Source of the DNA: Cytobacillus oceanisediminis 2691 | GTDB taxonomy: Bacteria; Bacillota; Bacilli; Bacillales; Cytobacillaceae | DNA length: 64,000 bases | Assembly: GCF_007678455.1 (NCBI RefSeq) | Contig: NZ_VEEP01000008.1 | Span: 97,942 to 161,941 of the forward strand | Direction of reading: 5' to 3' | Shown: in pieces, positions 19,431 through 28,882 of the stretch | Position numbering within the stretch: the first letter of the stretch is position 1 | Layout: each line of letters begins with the position of its first letter | Program-made: the position numbers and the translations under genes | Notes under the pieces: generated by a model | What the model was told of the DNA's origin: nothing | Database searches by the model: none | What the model saw: the letters and a program-made list of their open reading frames with translations, nothing else

Positions 19431-19458
19431 AAGCTCAGAGAAATCTGGGCTTTTTTCT
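19431..19458 (+). terminator. Terminator of ywhB
   Basis: AAGCTCAGA and TCTGGGCTT form a stem followed by a T-rich run. Confidence 0.85.
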
Positions 19459-19461
19459 TTT

Positions 19462-19626
19462 TGTGCCCGTAAACCGTGATTTTCTCGTTTTACGGGCACA
19501 TGTTTCCCTTTCTTGTGACCGTAATCCGCGGTTTCCTCTTTTCACGGGCACATATTTCCCTTTCTTGTGACCGTGACCTCGGCTTCTCCTTTGCACGGGC
19601 ACATGTTTCCCTATTATATGGCCGCC
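19462..19626. repeat. 52-bp keyword array (CGGGCAC / GTGACCG type)
   Basis: CGGGCACAT starts at 19493, 19545 and 19596 (steps of 52 and 51), and GTGACCGT lies between these copies. The two motifs are near reverse complements. A partial unit (GTGCCCGTAA) opens the array at 19463. It fills most of the 19422-19737 gap together with the two flanking terminators. Confidence 0.85.
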
Positions 19627-19678
19627 ATTTCAATTTCACACCTCTAACGGTCGCATAATACCTTTTCTTTTTTTACAT

Positions 19679-19720
19679 AAAAAAACCGAGCACAAAACCC
19701 TATAAGGGCCCATACTCGAT
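19679..19720 (-). terminator. Terminator of the ywfO-ywgA operon
   Basis: On the minus strand CGAGTATGGGCCC and GGGTTTTGTGCTCGG form an imperfect stem followed by seven T. Confidence 0.75.
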
Positions 19721-19737
19721 TCCAAGTAAAAATCTGC

Positions 19738-20253
19738 TTATGCTAATAATTGCTTTGACTTGCTTTTCAAACTCGAGATATAATCATAAGCTTCATCAAT
19801 TTCTTCGTCTGTGTATTTCTGGCTCTTTTTCACGGTCTGGATCTTCTCGCGTACTTCGGCTTCTGGCAAGTTATCAAAATATAAAACCGTGGAAACGAGT
19901 TCAAGGAATCTTGCATTCTGGTCGTTGATGTCGGTCAGGCAGTCGCCGAGGCATGGCATCTCGATGCTGTTTTCACCGAGGAATTCCTGGCCTGCTTCTG
20001 TCAGGGTGTAGCGGTATTGATAGTAGCCGCCTTTCTTTTCCTTCACTTCGTCGAGGAAGCCCATATTGCAAAGCTCCTCTACTCTAAGGGTCAGTTCTTC
20101 GGAATAGGGTCCGTAAAAATGGAACTGGAATCGTTCCTGGAATGGGAACTCCATCTTTTTGGCGATATAGATCATCTTCTGAAGCTTTTTCCTGCCGATG
20201 ACTTCTCCAGAAACTGAAATGGCATGTATGATTTTAGCGTGGTCTTTTAACAA
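19738..20253 (-). CDS. ywgA: YwgA family protein
   Basis: A 171-residue protein of unknown function with an N-terminal winged-helix-like pattern (GRKKLQKMIYIAKKMEFPF, then FHFYGPYSEELTLRVEELC) related to the SocA/phage-associated type domain. The C-terminal half is charged and helical. It follows ywfO by 18 nt and shares its operon, as in B. subtilis. Confidence 0.85.
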   Translation of the reverse strand: MLKDHAKIIHAISVSGEVIGRKKLQKMIYIAKKMEFPFQERFQFHFYGPYSEELTLRVEELCNMGFLDEVKEKKGGYYQYRYTLTEAGQEFLGENSIEMPCLGDCLTDINDQNARFLELVSTVLYFDNLPEAEVREKIQTVKKSQKYTDEEIDEAYDYISSLKSKSKQLLA

Positions 20254-20271
20254 AACGAGTCAACTCCTGTA

Positions 20272-21588
20272 TCAAATGGTCCCATTGTCTAAGTTCAGTT
20301 CAAGAATCTGTGCAATCTGCCTGATTTCAGGTCGGGCTTTTTCCCTTTCCAGGAAATCGGCAGGATAATAAAGTTTGTGGTCGGTCCTTCTTTTTCCGGA
20401 AATGGCGTCGACAATCTCTGACTCGCGTGAAAGTTCGCGGATTTCGCCGTTTTTCTTCAGCAGGTGGATTGGGAGGCGTTCTTCCTCCTCGCCAGGACGG
20501 TAAAAATCGTATGGAAGGTCTGATGATGAATCGACCACCAGGTAGTATTCAGGGTCAAGACCAGCCTGCTCGAATAACACAGAAAGCTTTGCCAGCTTCT
20601 TGTATTCTTTTGCAGGGTCGAACTCGACATATTTAAATAGATTTCGGTTATTGAAGCGGCGGCACAAATCGCTCAGGATCTGGTCCTCCTCTTCCTCCCA
20701 TATCTGGAAATAATAGAGGAACACAGCTTCATCCAATTTTAAATAGTCTTGCAAAGTCATGCGGTCCTCAAAGATTGAGTAAAAATGGTGCGGTTTATGT
20801 TTAAATGTGTAGTTTTGCTCATGAAGGTGTTTGGCACGGTGCAGGATTTTCGTCAGGATGACCTCGGCACTCCTTGTCACTGGGTGGAAATAAACTTGCC
20901 AGTACATCTGGTAGCGGCTCATTATGTAGTCCTCGACAGCATGCATCCCGCTTTGCTTGATGACGACCTGGTCCTCGCGCGGGCGCATGACGCGCAAAAT
21001 CCGTTCCATATCAAAATGTCCGTAGCTGACTCCTGTAAAATATGCATCCCTCTGCAGATAATCCATCCGGTCGGCATCAATCTGGCTCGAAATCAGGCTG
21101 ATGACAAGCTTGTTCTCATAGGTTTTTTCGATCACTTCAGCAACCTTCTTCGGGAAATCTGCGGCGACCTTTGAAAGCACCTGATTCACTTCTGTATCGC
21201 CAAGGATGATTTCCCTTGTGAAATCCTCATGATCAAGGTCGAATACCTTCTCGAACGAGTGCGAAAACGGTCCATGGCCAAGGTCATGAAGCAGGGCGGC
21301 GCATAACGATAGCAGGCGCTCTCCTTCATTCCATTCAGGGCGGGATGCGAACGCATTGTCAACTATCCGCCGGGTGATTTCATAGACTCCCAGTGAATGG
21401 TTGAAGCGGCTGTGTTCAGCTCCGTGGAAGGTCAGGTACGTTGTGCCGAGCTGCTTGATCCTTCTCAGGCGCTGGAATTCCTTTGTCCCGATCAAATCCC
21501 AGATGACACGGTCACGGACATGGACATACCGGTGTACTGGATCTTTGAATACTTTTTCTTCAAGTAATTTTTCTTCCGAATATTCCAT
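20272..21588 (-). CDS. ywfO: HD-domain phosphohydrolase (YwfO family)
   Basis: A 438-residue HD hydrolase. Metal-binding residues are in HSRFNHSLGVYEITRR (first His) and ALLHDLGHGPFSHSFE (HD pair); a third conserved Asp lies in SSQIDADRMDYLQRD. This set resembles deoxynucleotide triphosphohydrolases such as enterococcal EF1143, so dNTP hydrolysis is plausible but not shown here. The start has an AGAAGGAGAA site. First gene of the ywfO-ywgA operon. Confidence 0.88.
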   Translation of the reverse strand: MEYSEEKLLEEKVFKDPVHRYVHVRDRVIWDLIGTKEFQRLRRIKQLGTTYLTFHGAEHSRFNHSLGVYEITRRIVDNAFASRPEWNEGERLLSLCAALLHDLGHGPFSHSFEKVFDLDHEDFTREIILGDTEVNQVLSKVAADFPKKVAEVIEKTYENKLVISLISSQIDADRMDYLQRDAYFTGVSYGHFDMERILRVMRPREDQVVIKQSGMHAVEDYIMSRYQMYWQVYFHPVTRSAEVILTKILHRAKHLHEQNYTFKHKPHHFYSIFEDRMTLQDYLKLDEAVFLYYFQIWEEEEDQILSDLCRRFNNRNLFKYVEFDPAKEYKKLAKLSVLFEQAGLDPEYYLVVDSSSDLPYDFYRPGEEEERLPIHLLKKNGEIRELSRESEIVDAISGKRRTDHKLYYPADFLEREKARPEIRQIAQILELNLDNGTI

Positions 21589-21756
21589 CGTTCTCCTTCT
21601 TCCTGATTAGCTTGTTTTTATTATAGCCTGTTTCATTCGTCAAATCATCTCGATTTTCTGCAAATTTTTACAAAAATTGCATACTGTTTTTAAAATCCTA
21701 TTCCCTTCATTCCAATATTCCCGGATGTATAAACTAGTTTGCAAGTTTGCGCGGGA

Positions 21757-21795
21757 AAAAAAATCACCTCTAAACGGTGGTTTAAAGGTGATTTA
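21757..21795 (-). terminator. Terminator of the DUF1450 gene
   Basis: On the minus strand AAATCACCTTT and AGAGGTGATTT pair and are followed by a T run. Confidence 0.85.
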
Positions 21796-21816
21796 TCTAT
21801 TTTATAAGGAAAAAGT

Positions 21817-22038
21817 TTATTTAAGCTTCTTTTGCACTTTTTCCATGAGCTCTTCCTCAGACAGTGCAGCGACTGGCCGATTGTTGACGAATGCGAAAGT
21901 CTTCTTCCTGCCTGGTCCGCAGTAGGACTGGCAGCCGATGTCAACTGTTGCTTCAGGATCAAGCTGCTTGAGCTTCGGTATCAATGTTTTAAGGTTTACG
22001 GCCTGACAATCGTCGCAAACACGGAATTCGTTTGCCAT
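21817..22038 (-). CDS. DUF1450 family protein
   Basis: A 73-residue protein with a C-x2-C near the N-terminus (VCDDCQA) and the conserved block [18 protein letters not shown], which marks the YuzB-like DUF1450 family. The fold is expected to be thioredoxin-like; function is unknown. A monocistronic unit with its own terminator. The ATG at 22038 follows an AAAGGGTT site. Confidence 0.85.
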   Translation of the reverse strand: MANEFRVCDDCQAVNLKTLIPKLKQLDPEATVDIGCQSYCGPGRKKTFAFVNNRPVAALSEEELMEKVQKKLK

Positions 22039-22292
22039 TTAGGACAACCCTTTCTTTAAAAACTGTCCAGCTGCGCCGCCCCTCCAAGTGCCTTAGCAGG
22101 AATCCGGATTGCTGTCCCGATCCAGCTTTGCTTTATGGCTGACAAGGCGGTTGCGCTTTTCTTTAAGACTAAAGCGTATTTTACCTCTAATTGGACTTGA
22201 ATGCAAGCTGTTGAACAGGCCCACTTGCTTATCTATCTATATGGAAAACACGTATTTCCCGCAAAAAATCTACTATCCTCCAATTATACGAT

Positions 22293-22322
22293 GTATAAGG
22301 TTTCCAATTTCAGGACAAGATT
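22293..22322 (+). promoter_or_regulatory. Possible sigma-F-type promoter of rsfA
   Basis: GTATA, 15-nt spacer, GGACAAGATT. The -35 and spacing fit the sigma-F pattern well, the -10 only in part. B. subtilis rsfA is forespore-expressed, which agrees. I see nothing else in the gap 22039-22371. Confidence 0.4.
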
Positions 22323-22371
22323 GAAATAGAAGTTTCAATAGTTAACCAAAGTAAAAGGGAGTTGAAGAAGA

Positions 22372-23232
22372 ATGAAAACACGCCAGGATGCCTGGACAGA
22401 TGAAAATGATTTATTGCTGGCTGAAACCGTGCTCCGCCATGTAAGAGAAGGCAGCACCCAATTGAATGCTTTTGAAGAGGTGGGCGACAAGCTCGACCGT
22501 ACTTCCGCTGCCTGCGGATTCCGCTGGAACGCCGTTGTGAGGCATAACTATGAAAAAGCCTTGCAGCTTGCCAAAAAGCAGCGTAAACAGAGACAGAGAA
22601 TCCTAGGAAAAGATCAGGGCGGCAAGAAAAAACTGCTATACAACCCGCCGGTTCCAACATTGGATGAAAGTTTGACAGGATCGTTGCCAGCAGAAGAACT
22701 AACTGAAATGGCCCAGCCTACCTTCGACCTATCCGTTCTTGAACAAGATGATAAACAGATCGATGCTGCACTCATGGCAGAAATGCAAGAATTAGTGAAC
22801 AAGGAGAACGCGCAAAAGGATTACTCAGTGGAAACGGCTGAAGAAGTGTCCGAAATGCCGGTCCAGGCTGTACAAACACGAGTAACCCATACGGCACCTG
22901 TCCGTCACACTGTCCCGCCAACCGGCCTGACAATGGGACATGTCATCGCCTATCTGCAAAGCCTGAACGGCTCATCGCTGCAGGTTGATATTTATAAGAG
23001 CGAGAATGAAAGATTGAAGCGTGAAATCCATAGTTTAAGAAAACATAATGAAGAACTGCAGCAAAAAATCAACAGGCTTGAAGAAAATACGAACACCATG
23101 CAGGAAGATTACGAAACACTCATGAAAATCATGAACCGCGCCCGCAAGCTTGCCCTGTTTGAAGAAGAAGAGCGTCCGGCAACCAAATTCAAGATGGACC
23201 GCAATGGCAATCTCGAAAAAGTAGCCGAATAG
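22372..23232 (+). CDS. rsfA: Prespore-specific transcription regulator RsfA
   Basis: A 286-residue protein with an N-terminal Myb-like DNA-binding region ([19 protein letters not shown], then [19 protein letters not shown]) followed by a basic stretch (KKQRKQRQR), an acidic linker and a long C-terminal coiled coil from about residue 195. This is the RsfA family, which tunes sigma-F-dependent genes in the forespore. Position between ywfO and lipL matches B. subtilis ywfN. An AAGGGAG site precedes the ATG. Confidence 0.9.
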   Translation: MKTRQDAWTDENDLLLAETVLRHVREGSTQLNAFEEVGDKLDRTSAACGFRWNAVVRHNYEKALQLAKKQRKQRQRILGKDQGGKKKLLYNPPVPTLDESLTGSLPAEELTEMAQPTFDLSVLEQDDKQIDAALMAEMQELVNKENAQKDYSVETAEEVSEMPVQAVQTRVTHTAPVRHTVPPTGLTMGHVIAYLQSLNGSSLQVDIYKSENERLKREIHSLRKHNEELQQKINRLEENTNTMQEDYETLMKIMNRARKLALFEEEERPATKFKMDRNGNLEKVAE

Positions 23233-23310
23233 ATATCTAGTTATAAAATAAATAGATAATAGATGGAGAAGGAGACTTTGGCAGCTGCCCCCTCTTATGT
23301 TTTTTAAAAA

Positions 23311-23339
23311 AAGCCGGAAATCACAGATTTCCGGCTTTC
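23311..23339. terminator. Terminator between rsfA and lipL
   Basis: AAGCCGGAAATC and GATTTCCGGCTT form a long stem with A and T runs outside; it can serve both convergent genes. Confidence 0.9.
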
Positions 23340-23345
23340 ATTGCA

Positions 23346-24182
23346 TTAATCCAGGAATTTTTCATTCCGTTCGATGACACGATTATAATAATGATCAAAA
23401 AGCCCAATCTCGTCTCCGTTCAAATATCCTGAAGTGAGCTCGTTGCTGTTGGCATGCAGGAATGTCAAAAACCGCAGCATAACATCCTGAATGGTCAGCT
23501 CAATCCCGAATAATTCGGACAAGGAGGCCATGACCTCTGGCTGGACTTCCGGATAGGTGAATTTCGTGATCTCCCCTTTTTTGGCGCGATCGTAAAATCC
23601 ACGGATCAATTCAGCCCTCTGGCTGCCGCTTCCCGTCACACAAAGATAGATTTGCACAGCTACCCCTTTTTTCAGGCGGCGTTGCGAGATGCCAGCGAAT
23701 TTTTTACCGGCGATGCTCAAATCATAGCTTCCAGGACAATAGGAAGCAGAAATTTCCCTTGCCTCAATCTTTTTATTGAAGTCAGCGAACATCTCCTTGA
23801 TCAATAACCACATAGCATCATAGCCGCGATTGATGTCAATCCCTTTTTCCTTTTCAGGTAAAATGAGTGAAAGATTCAGGACACCTTCGTCCAGCACGAC
23901 AGCAAGTCCGCCTGAATTGCGGACGATATACTGATAGCCCTGCTCCTCGAGGTAGTCGAGACCTTCCTGGAGATGAGGAAGCCTTGTATCCTGGATTCCG
24001 AGGACAACTGTGTCATGATGGACCCATGCCCTTGCAGTTGCCGGTGACTGTCCTTTGCCGACCGATTCGCATAATGTATCATCCGTCCCGAATGACTGCA
24101 GGGCATGAAATTGCGTGCCGAGCGCCGACTGGTCGATCAATCTCCATTTATCCTGACGCAGTAAATTAAGCGCCTCATCCAT
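23346..24182 (-). CDS. lipL: Octanoyl-GcvH:protein N-octanoyltransferase
   Basis: A 278-residue member of the lipoate-protein ligase A fold. LipL moves octanoyl groups from GcvH to the E2 subunits of 2-oxoacid dehydrogenases in the Bacillus lipoylation relay. The expected nucleophilic Cys is C149 in [13 protein letters not shown], in agreement with C150 of the B. subtilis enzyme; the adjacent [10 protein letters not shown] block is also conserved, as is [14 protein letters not shown]. Located between rsfA and pta, as ywfL. Confidence 0.92.
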   Translation of the reverse strand: MDEALNLLRQDKWRLIDQSALGTQFHALQSFGTDDTLCESVGKGQSPATARAWVHHDTVVLGIQDTRLPHLQEGLDYLEEQGYQYIVRNSGGLAVVLDEGVLNLSLILPEKEKGIDINRGYDAMWLLIKEMFADFNKKIEAREISASYCPGSYDLSIAGKKFAGISQRRLKKGVAVQIYLCVTGSGSQRAELIRGFYDRAKKGEITKFTYPEVQPEVMASLSELFGIELTIQDVMLRFLTFLHANSNELTSGYLNGDEIGLFDHYYNRVIERNEKFLD

Positions 24183-24264
24183 CGTGGTTTCCTCTTTTCT
24201 ATCTCTAGCTTTTTCGTTGATATTATAGCATATCTGGGCCGGCAGCTAATACGATAGCCGATTT

Positions 24265-24296
24265 AAAAAAGCCGATCGAAAAGTTCCGACCGGCTC
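24265..24296 (-). terminator. Terminator of pta
   Basis: On the minus strand GAGCCGGTCGGAA and TTCGATCGGCT form a stem followed by six T. Confidence 0.85.
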
Positions 24297-24311
24297 AGAA
24301 ATTCATTATTT

Positions 24312-25289
24312 TTACTTCGTAAGTGCCTGTGCTGCCGTTATGAGCGCAAGCTTGTACACGTCTTCTTCGCTGCAGCCGCGGGACAGGTCGTTTACCGGAC
24401 GGTTCAAGCCCTGCAAAATTGGTCCAACTGCTTCGAATCCTCCTAAGCGCTGAGCAATCTTATAGCCGATATTCCCTGCTTCAAGGCTTGGGAATACGAA
24501 AACATTCGCATTGCCCATGATCACTGAATCGGGAGCTTTCTTTTCAGCAACAGATGGAACGAAAGCTGCATCGAATTGGAACTCTCCGTCAACGATTAAT
24601 AATGGGTCGCGAAGCTTGGCTTCTTCGACTGCTTTGGACACTCTTTCAGTCTCAGGAGAAACAGCTGAGCCTTTTGTGGAGAAGCTAAGCATGGCCACGC
24701 GCGGCTCTACATCGAACATTCTTGCTGTCTTTGCACTTTCGACCGCGATTTCAGCAAGGTCCTGGCTGTCGGGAGCGATATTGATCGCGCAGTCAGCGAA
24801 GACATACTTCTCATCTTCACGTACCATAATGAAGACACCTGAGGTCTTGCGTACGCCTTCCTTCGTCTTGATGATCTGCAATGCCGGTCTTACTGTGTCC
24901 GCAGTCGAGTGTGCCGCACCGCTTACAAGACCATCTGCTTTGTTCGAATACACGAGCATCGTACCGAAGTAGTTTTCATCGAGAAGGATTTTGCGCGCCT
25001 GCTCTTCTGTTGCTTTTCCTTTCCGTCTCTCAACGAATGCAGCGACAAGCTCATCCATCATCGCAAAATTGACAGGATCATAAATTTCTGCCGCATCCAA
25101 CGAAACATTCATATCAGCAGCTTTCGCCTGGATCTGTTCAATATTCCCTACTAAAATTGGTGTTAATACTCCGTCTGCAGCCAGTCTTCCCGCTGCAGCA
25201 AGAATCCGTTCGTCGAGGCCTTCCGGAAACACGATCCGTAAATTTTGTCCGCTTAATTTGGCTTTTAAGCCTTCAAATAAATCACTCAT
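24312..25289 (-). CDS. pta: Phosphate acetyltransferase
   Basis: A 325-residue Pta interconverting acetyl-CoA and acetyl phosphate in overflow and fermentative acetate metabolism. Landmarks are RIVFPEGLDERILAAA at the N-terminus, GLVSGAAHSTADTVRPALQ in the middle, and NVFVFPSLEAGNIGYKIAQR with GPILQGLNRPVNDLSRG near the C-terminus. It is the short single-domain type usual for Bacillus. A cre site lies about 60 nt upstream of the start, in line with CcpA activation of pta in B. subtilis. Confidence 0.97.
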   Translation of the reverse strand: MSDLFEGLKAKLSGQNLRIVFPEGLDERILAAAGRLAADGVLTPILVGNIEQIQAKAADMNVSLDAAEIYDPVNFAMMDELVAAFVERRKGKATEEQARKILLDENYFGTMLVYSNKADGLVSGAAHSTADTVRPALQIIKTKEGVRKTSGVFIMVREDEKYVFADCAINIAPDSQDLAEIAVESAKTARMFDVEPRVAMLSFSTKGSAVSPETERVSKAVEEAKLRDPLLIVDGEFQFDAAFVPSVAEKKAPDSVIMGNANVFVFPSLEAGNIGYKIAQRLGGFEAVGPILQGLNRPVNDLSRGCSEEDVYKLALITAAQALTK

Positions 25290-25348
25290 GCTGACTCCTC
25301 CTTTTATCTATACTTATAGCATACTTTACCAGCCCTAAAATTCAAGAA

Positions 25349-25362
25349 TGTTACCGTTTACA
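25349..25362 (-). promoter_or_regulatory. cre site upstream of pta
   Basis: TGTTACCGTTTACA fits the cre consensus TGWNANCGNTNWCA at every defined position. In B. subtilis a cre in this region mediates CcpA activation of pta. It could also touch the divergent hemQ promoter. Confidence 0.7.
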
Positions 25363-25543
25363 GCCCAGAAGTCTTTTTATTGAAAATTTTCAAGCATGTT
25401 TTTCCTGCCCCTTTTACTATTTGCAATCTTTAACAAAATATCCTTTTTCCCATCAGGATAAACAAACGGGGTTTATTAACATGACGAATGGCGAAACTAT
25501 GATATGATATTGGTATATTGTTGATTTATAGGAGTGATATAAA

Positions 25544-26287
25544 ATGACTGAAGCAGCACAGACTTTGGATGGCTGGTATGCCCTTCATGATTTCCGCACT
25601 GTTGATTGGACAACCTGGAAAATGCTCCCGGGTGAAGAGCGCCAGGAAATCATCCAGGAATTCCTCGGCCTTGTGGAAAAGTGGAATAAAACTCAGGCTG
25701 AAAAACAAGGCAGCCATGCCCTGTATACAATCGTTGGCCAAAAAGCAGATTTCATGATGATGATCCTGCGCCCTACGATGGAAGAATTGAATGAAATCGA
25801 GACAGAATTCAACAAATCCAGACTTGCTGAATACACGATTCCTGCTCATTCTTATGTTTCTGTTGTCGAGCTCAGCAACTATCTGCCAGCAGGCGAAGAT
25901 CCTTACCAGAATCCGCAAATCCTTGCCCGCCTTTACCCTGAACTTCCAAAGGCGAAATATGTTTGCTTCTATCCAATGGACAAGCGCCGTCAGGGCGAAG
26001 ACAACTGGTACATGCTGCCGATGGAAGACCGCCGCAATATGATGCGCAGCCACGGCATGATCGGCCGCCAGTATGCAGGCAAAGTCAAGCAGATCATCAC
26101 TGGTTCCGTCGGCTTCGACGACTATGAGTGGGGCGTAACATTGTTCGCGGACGATGTCCTTCAATTCAAAAAGCTAGTATATGAAATGCGTTTTGACGAA
26201 GTCAGCGCACGCTATGGCGAATTCGGTTCATTCTTCGTAGGAAACCTGCTGGAAGAAGACCGCGTTGTTTCATTCCTGAATGTCTAA
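25544..26287 (+). CDS. hemQ: Coproheme decarboxylase
   Basis: A 247-residue chlorite-dismutase-fold enzyme that makes protoheme by oxidative decarboxylation of coproheme, the last step of the Gram-positive heme pathway. It starts [20 protein letters not shown]; the coproheme-proximal region [20 protein letters not shown] carries the radical-forming Tyr, and [19 protein letters not shown] contains the likely His ligand region. Lack of the distal Arg of true chlorite dismutases is expected but I did not align it. Divergent from pta, as B. subtilis ywfI. Confidence 0.95.
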   Translation: MTEAAQTLDGWYALHDFRTVDWTTWKMLPGEERQEIIQEFLGLVEKWNKTQAEKQGSHALYTIVGQKADFMMMILRPTMEELNEIETEFNKSRLAEYTIPAHSYVSVVELSNYLPAGEDPYQNPQILARLYPELPKAKYVCFYPMDKRRQGEDNWYMLPMEDRRNMMRSHGMIGRQYAGKVKQIITGSVGFDDYEWGVTLFADDVLQFKKLVYEMRFDEVSARYGEFGSFFVGNLLEEDRVVSFLNV

Positions 26288-26297
26288 TGATTCGATA

Positions 26298-26327
26298 AAT
26301 CCCCGGGCTGATGCCCGGGGATTTTTT
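26298..26327 (+). terminator. Terminator of hemQ
   Basis: AATCCCCGGGC and GCCCGGGGATT with a short loop and a T run. Confidence 0.92.
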
Positions 26328-26539
26328 TGTCCGTTCTCATTAATATGAAGCATTGTTTATGCCCCTTTCTTACGCCCCTCCATCCAAAATATTTGAGTCA
26401 TAAAATGCAGCTTCCCTCATATGAATGAAATAGTGAGGATTCATTTTACTTGTACCCTATCCTATTAAAGCTCAATTTCACCATTTACATAAATAAGGTG
26501 AAATGAATGAAAAGAAAATAATTTTAAGGAGGCTACACA

Positions 26540-27085
26540 ATGACTCAATACAATAACCCATACTATAACTACAGAACCTATCCACAGATGTATCAGCCTT
26601 ATAGCGGCACAGAAGAAAAATCGGCAGCACAAGCCCAGGTGCCGCAGATGTCTCAGATGGGACAGATGGGACAAATGGGGCAAATGGGGCAAATGGGCCA
26701 GCCAGGATTCCCGCAGGCAACATCATTCCCAACCCAGTCTGGCGGTGCCTTTCCAGGTACAAGTGCAGGTGCAGTTGGAGGTGTCCAGGTACCAGGAATG
26801 CTTCCAATTGAAGCATCCTACATCGAGAATATCCTTCGCTTGAACAAAGGAAAACTCGCAACAGTGTATGCTACTTTTGAAAACAACACCGAATGGAATG
26901 CGAAAATTTTTCAGGGACTCATAGAAGCTGCTGGACGTGACCATCTCATCCTCAGTGACCCGCAAACAGGAAAACGGATTCTCCTGCCAATGATTTACCT
27001 TGATTATGTTACTTTCGATGAAGAAATCGAGTACGAATATCCATTCGGCGGCGGAGCTGGACTGACGGTATACCCGCCAAGATAA
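26540..27085 (+). CDS. gerQ: Spore coat protein GerQ
   Basis: A 181-residue coat protein needed in B. subtilis to localise the cortex hydrolase CwlJ and cross-linked by transglutaminase Tgl. The N-terminal half is Tyr/Gln/Pro-rich with a Gln-Met-Gly repeat (26645-26700), the C-terminal half from IEASYIENILRLNKGK to LPMIYLDYVTFDEEIEYEYP is the conserved domain. An AAGGAGG site precedes the ATG. Gene order hemQ-gerQ-ywdK fits Bacillus. The Gln-rich repeat would offer many acceptor residues for Tgl. Confidence 0.93.
   Translation: MTQYNNPYYNYRTYPQMYQPYSGTEEKSAAQAQVPQMSQMGQMGQMGQMGQMGQPGFPQATSFPTQSGGAFPGTSAGAVGGVQVPGMLPIEASYIENILRLNKGKLATVYATFENNTEWNAKIFQGLIEAAGRDHLILSDPQTGKRILLPMIYLDYVTFDEEIEYEYPFGGGAGLTVYPPR
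26645..26702 (+). repeat. 9-bp in-frame repeat encoding Gln-Met-(Gly/Ser)
   Basis: Six consecutive CAR ATG KSN units, the later ones almost identical (CAAATGGGG), inside gerQ. Such a run can change in number by slippage without shifting frame. Confidence 0.9.
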
Positions 27086-27103
27086 TGAAAACTACTATTC
27101 TCC

Positions 27104-27126
27104 AAAGCGGCTTCGGCCGTTTTTTT
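27104..27126 (+). terminator. Terminator of gerQ
   Basis: AAAGCGGC and GGCCGTTTT around a TTC loop, followed by T. Confidence 0.8.
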
Positions 27127-27314
27127 GTTGTGGTATCATTCATTATTTTTAAACAATCTTTTTTCTGACAGGTGACAGAAAACACGTAGTTGGGACAGTT
27201 AATCATGATTAATCAGCTAAAAAGCATGTCATAGTTCAGCCTACAAATTCTTGACAATGATTCTACTCGAAAAATAAAATTTATATACTTACTATATCCG
27301 ATGAAGGAAGCTGG

Positions 27315-28841
27315 GTGGATGAGATGGTTTCAAATGAAAGCAATATTAGGCTTGTAGTGGCAGGTTTGCTGCTTGGGATCTTGATGGCTGCAATGGATAA
27401 TACGATTGTGGCGACGGCAATGGGAACAATTGTTGCGGACCTTGGCGACTTTGACAAGTTTATCTGGGTGACCTCTGCTTATATGGTTACCGTGATGGCC
27501 GGAATGCCCATTTTTGGGAAGCTGTCAGATATGTATGGCCGGAAACGATTTTACATATTTGGCTTGCTGGTTTTTTTAATAGGCTCCGCGCTTTGCGGAA
27601 TTGCCCAAACAATGGTGCAGCTAAGCATTTTCAGGGCGATCCAGGGAATCGGCGGCGGAGCTTTGATGCCGATTGCGTTCACGATTGTTTTTGATATCTT
27701 CCCTCCCGAAAGGCGCGGCAAAATGACTGGACTGCTTGGCGCCGTTTTCGGGACTTCAAGTGTCCTTGGACCACTCCTTGGTGCTTATATCACTGACTGG
27801 TTCAGCTGGCATTGGGTGTTTTACATTAATGTCCCGATTGGCATTGTCTCTTTATTCTTTATTGGGAAGTATTATCATGAATCCACTCAGCATTCCAGGC
27901 AGAAAATTGACTGGGCTGGCGCCTTCACATTAGTTGTCGCAGTTGTCAGCTTAATGTTCGCCCTCGAACTCGGCGGAAAAGAATATGACTGGGGCTCAGT
28001 CCAAATCATAGGTTTGTTTTCAAGTTTCGCTCTATTCTTTTTAGTATTTATTTTTGCTGAAAGAAAAGCAGCGGAACCGATCATTTCTTTTTGGATGTTT
28101 AAAAGGCGGCTGTTTGCTGCATCACAGGTTCTGGCCTTCCTCTACGGAGCAACATTCATCATTCTCGCAGTCTATATCCCTATTTTTGTACAGGCGGTTT
28201 ATGGGGGCTCGGCTAAGACGGCTGGACTGATTTTGACACCGATGATGCTAGGTTCTGTTGCCGGCAGTGCGGTTGGCGGCATATTCCAGACAAAGACCAG
28301 CTATCGGAACCTTATGTTCATTTCGGTTATCGCCTACTTTGCAGGGATGCTGCTGCTCAGCATGATGTCACCTGATACGTCGAGACTGGTCCTGACACTT
28401 TTCATGATATTGGTCGGATTTGGAATGGGCTTCTCTTTCTCCCTCCTCCCTACAGCTTCCATACACAACCTCGACCCGCGGCACCGAGGATCGGCGAATT
28501 CAACTAATTCGTTCCTTCGCTCGCTTGGAATGACACTGGGCATCACCATATTTGGGACTATCCAGAATAATAGTTTTATGGACCAGCTAAAAAGTGCCTT
28601 TGCTGGAATGGGCGGCGGCCAAGGAAACCAGCTGATGGGAGACCCGCAGCAATTATTCCAGTCTGGACAACGTTCGCAAATCCCGGAATTTGTCCTGGAT
28701 AAAATCGTCGAGGCGATGTCTTCTTCAATCACTCATATTTTCGCACTTGCTTTAATTCCAATTGCTATTTCGGCAATTGCGGTCTTTTTCATGGGAAAAG
28801 AACGTGTTGAAATCAATAAGACGATTGTCAAAGAATCTTAA
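27315..28841 (+). CDS. MFS multidrug transporter, DHA2 (14-TM) family
   Basis: A 500-residue-plus major facilitator with about 14 hydrophobic segments. Family motifs: the loop motif GKLSDMYGRKRFYIFG between TM2 and TM3, the antiporter-type stretch GIGGGALMPIAFTIVFDIFP, and GLLGAVFGTSSVLGPLLGA. This points to proton-driven drug export of the EmrB/LmrB type; substrate unknown. The start is either GTG 27315 or ATG 27324; GGGTGG sits 5 nt before the ATG, so ATG is a little more likely. Followed directly by a terminator. Confidence 0.92.
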   Translation: MDEMVSNESNIRLVVAGLLLGILMAAMDNTIVATAMGTIVADLGDFDKFIWVTSAYMVTVMAGMPIFGKLSDMYGRKRFYIFGLLVFLIGSALCGIAQTMVQLSIFRAIQGIGGGALMPIAFTIVFDIFPPERRGKMTGLLGAVFGTSSVLGPLLGAYITDWFSWHWVFYINVPIGIVSLFFIGKYYHESTQHSRQKIDWAGAFTLVVAVVSLMFALELGGKEYDWGSVQIIGLFSSFALFFLVFIFAERKAAEPIISFWMFKRRLFAASQVLAFLYGATFIILAVYIPIFVQAVYGGSAKTAGLILTPMMLGSVAGSAVGGIFQTKTSYRNLMFISVIAYFAGMLLLSMMSPDTSRLVLTLFMILVGFGMGFSFSLLPTASIHNLDPRHRGSANSTNSFLRSLGMTLGITIFGTIQNNSFMDQLKSAFAGMGGGQGNQLMGDPQQLFQSGQRSQIPEFVLDKIVEAMSSSITHIFALALIPIAISAIAVFFMGKERVEINKTIVKES

Positions 28842-28852
28842 TGAGCCTGTAA

Positions 28853-28880
28853 AAAGAGCATGCCAGCCGGCATGCTCTTT
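28853..28880. terminator. Bidirectional terminator between the MFS gene and ywdK
   Basis: AAAGAGCATGCC and GGCATGCTCTTT, a perfect 12-bp stem with AGCC loop, shared by two convergent genes. Confidence 0.85.
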
Positions 28881-28882
28881 GA

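Noticed and set aside
25526-26164. 212-residue open frame antisense to hemQ
   Set aside because: No ribosome site or family resemblance; it mirrors codon bias of hemQ on the other strand.
26398-26425. Sigma-E promoter for gerQ (TCATAAA / CATATGAAT)
   Set aside because: The -10 matches the consensus poorly; expected from B. subtilis biology but not supported well enough here.
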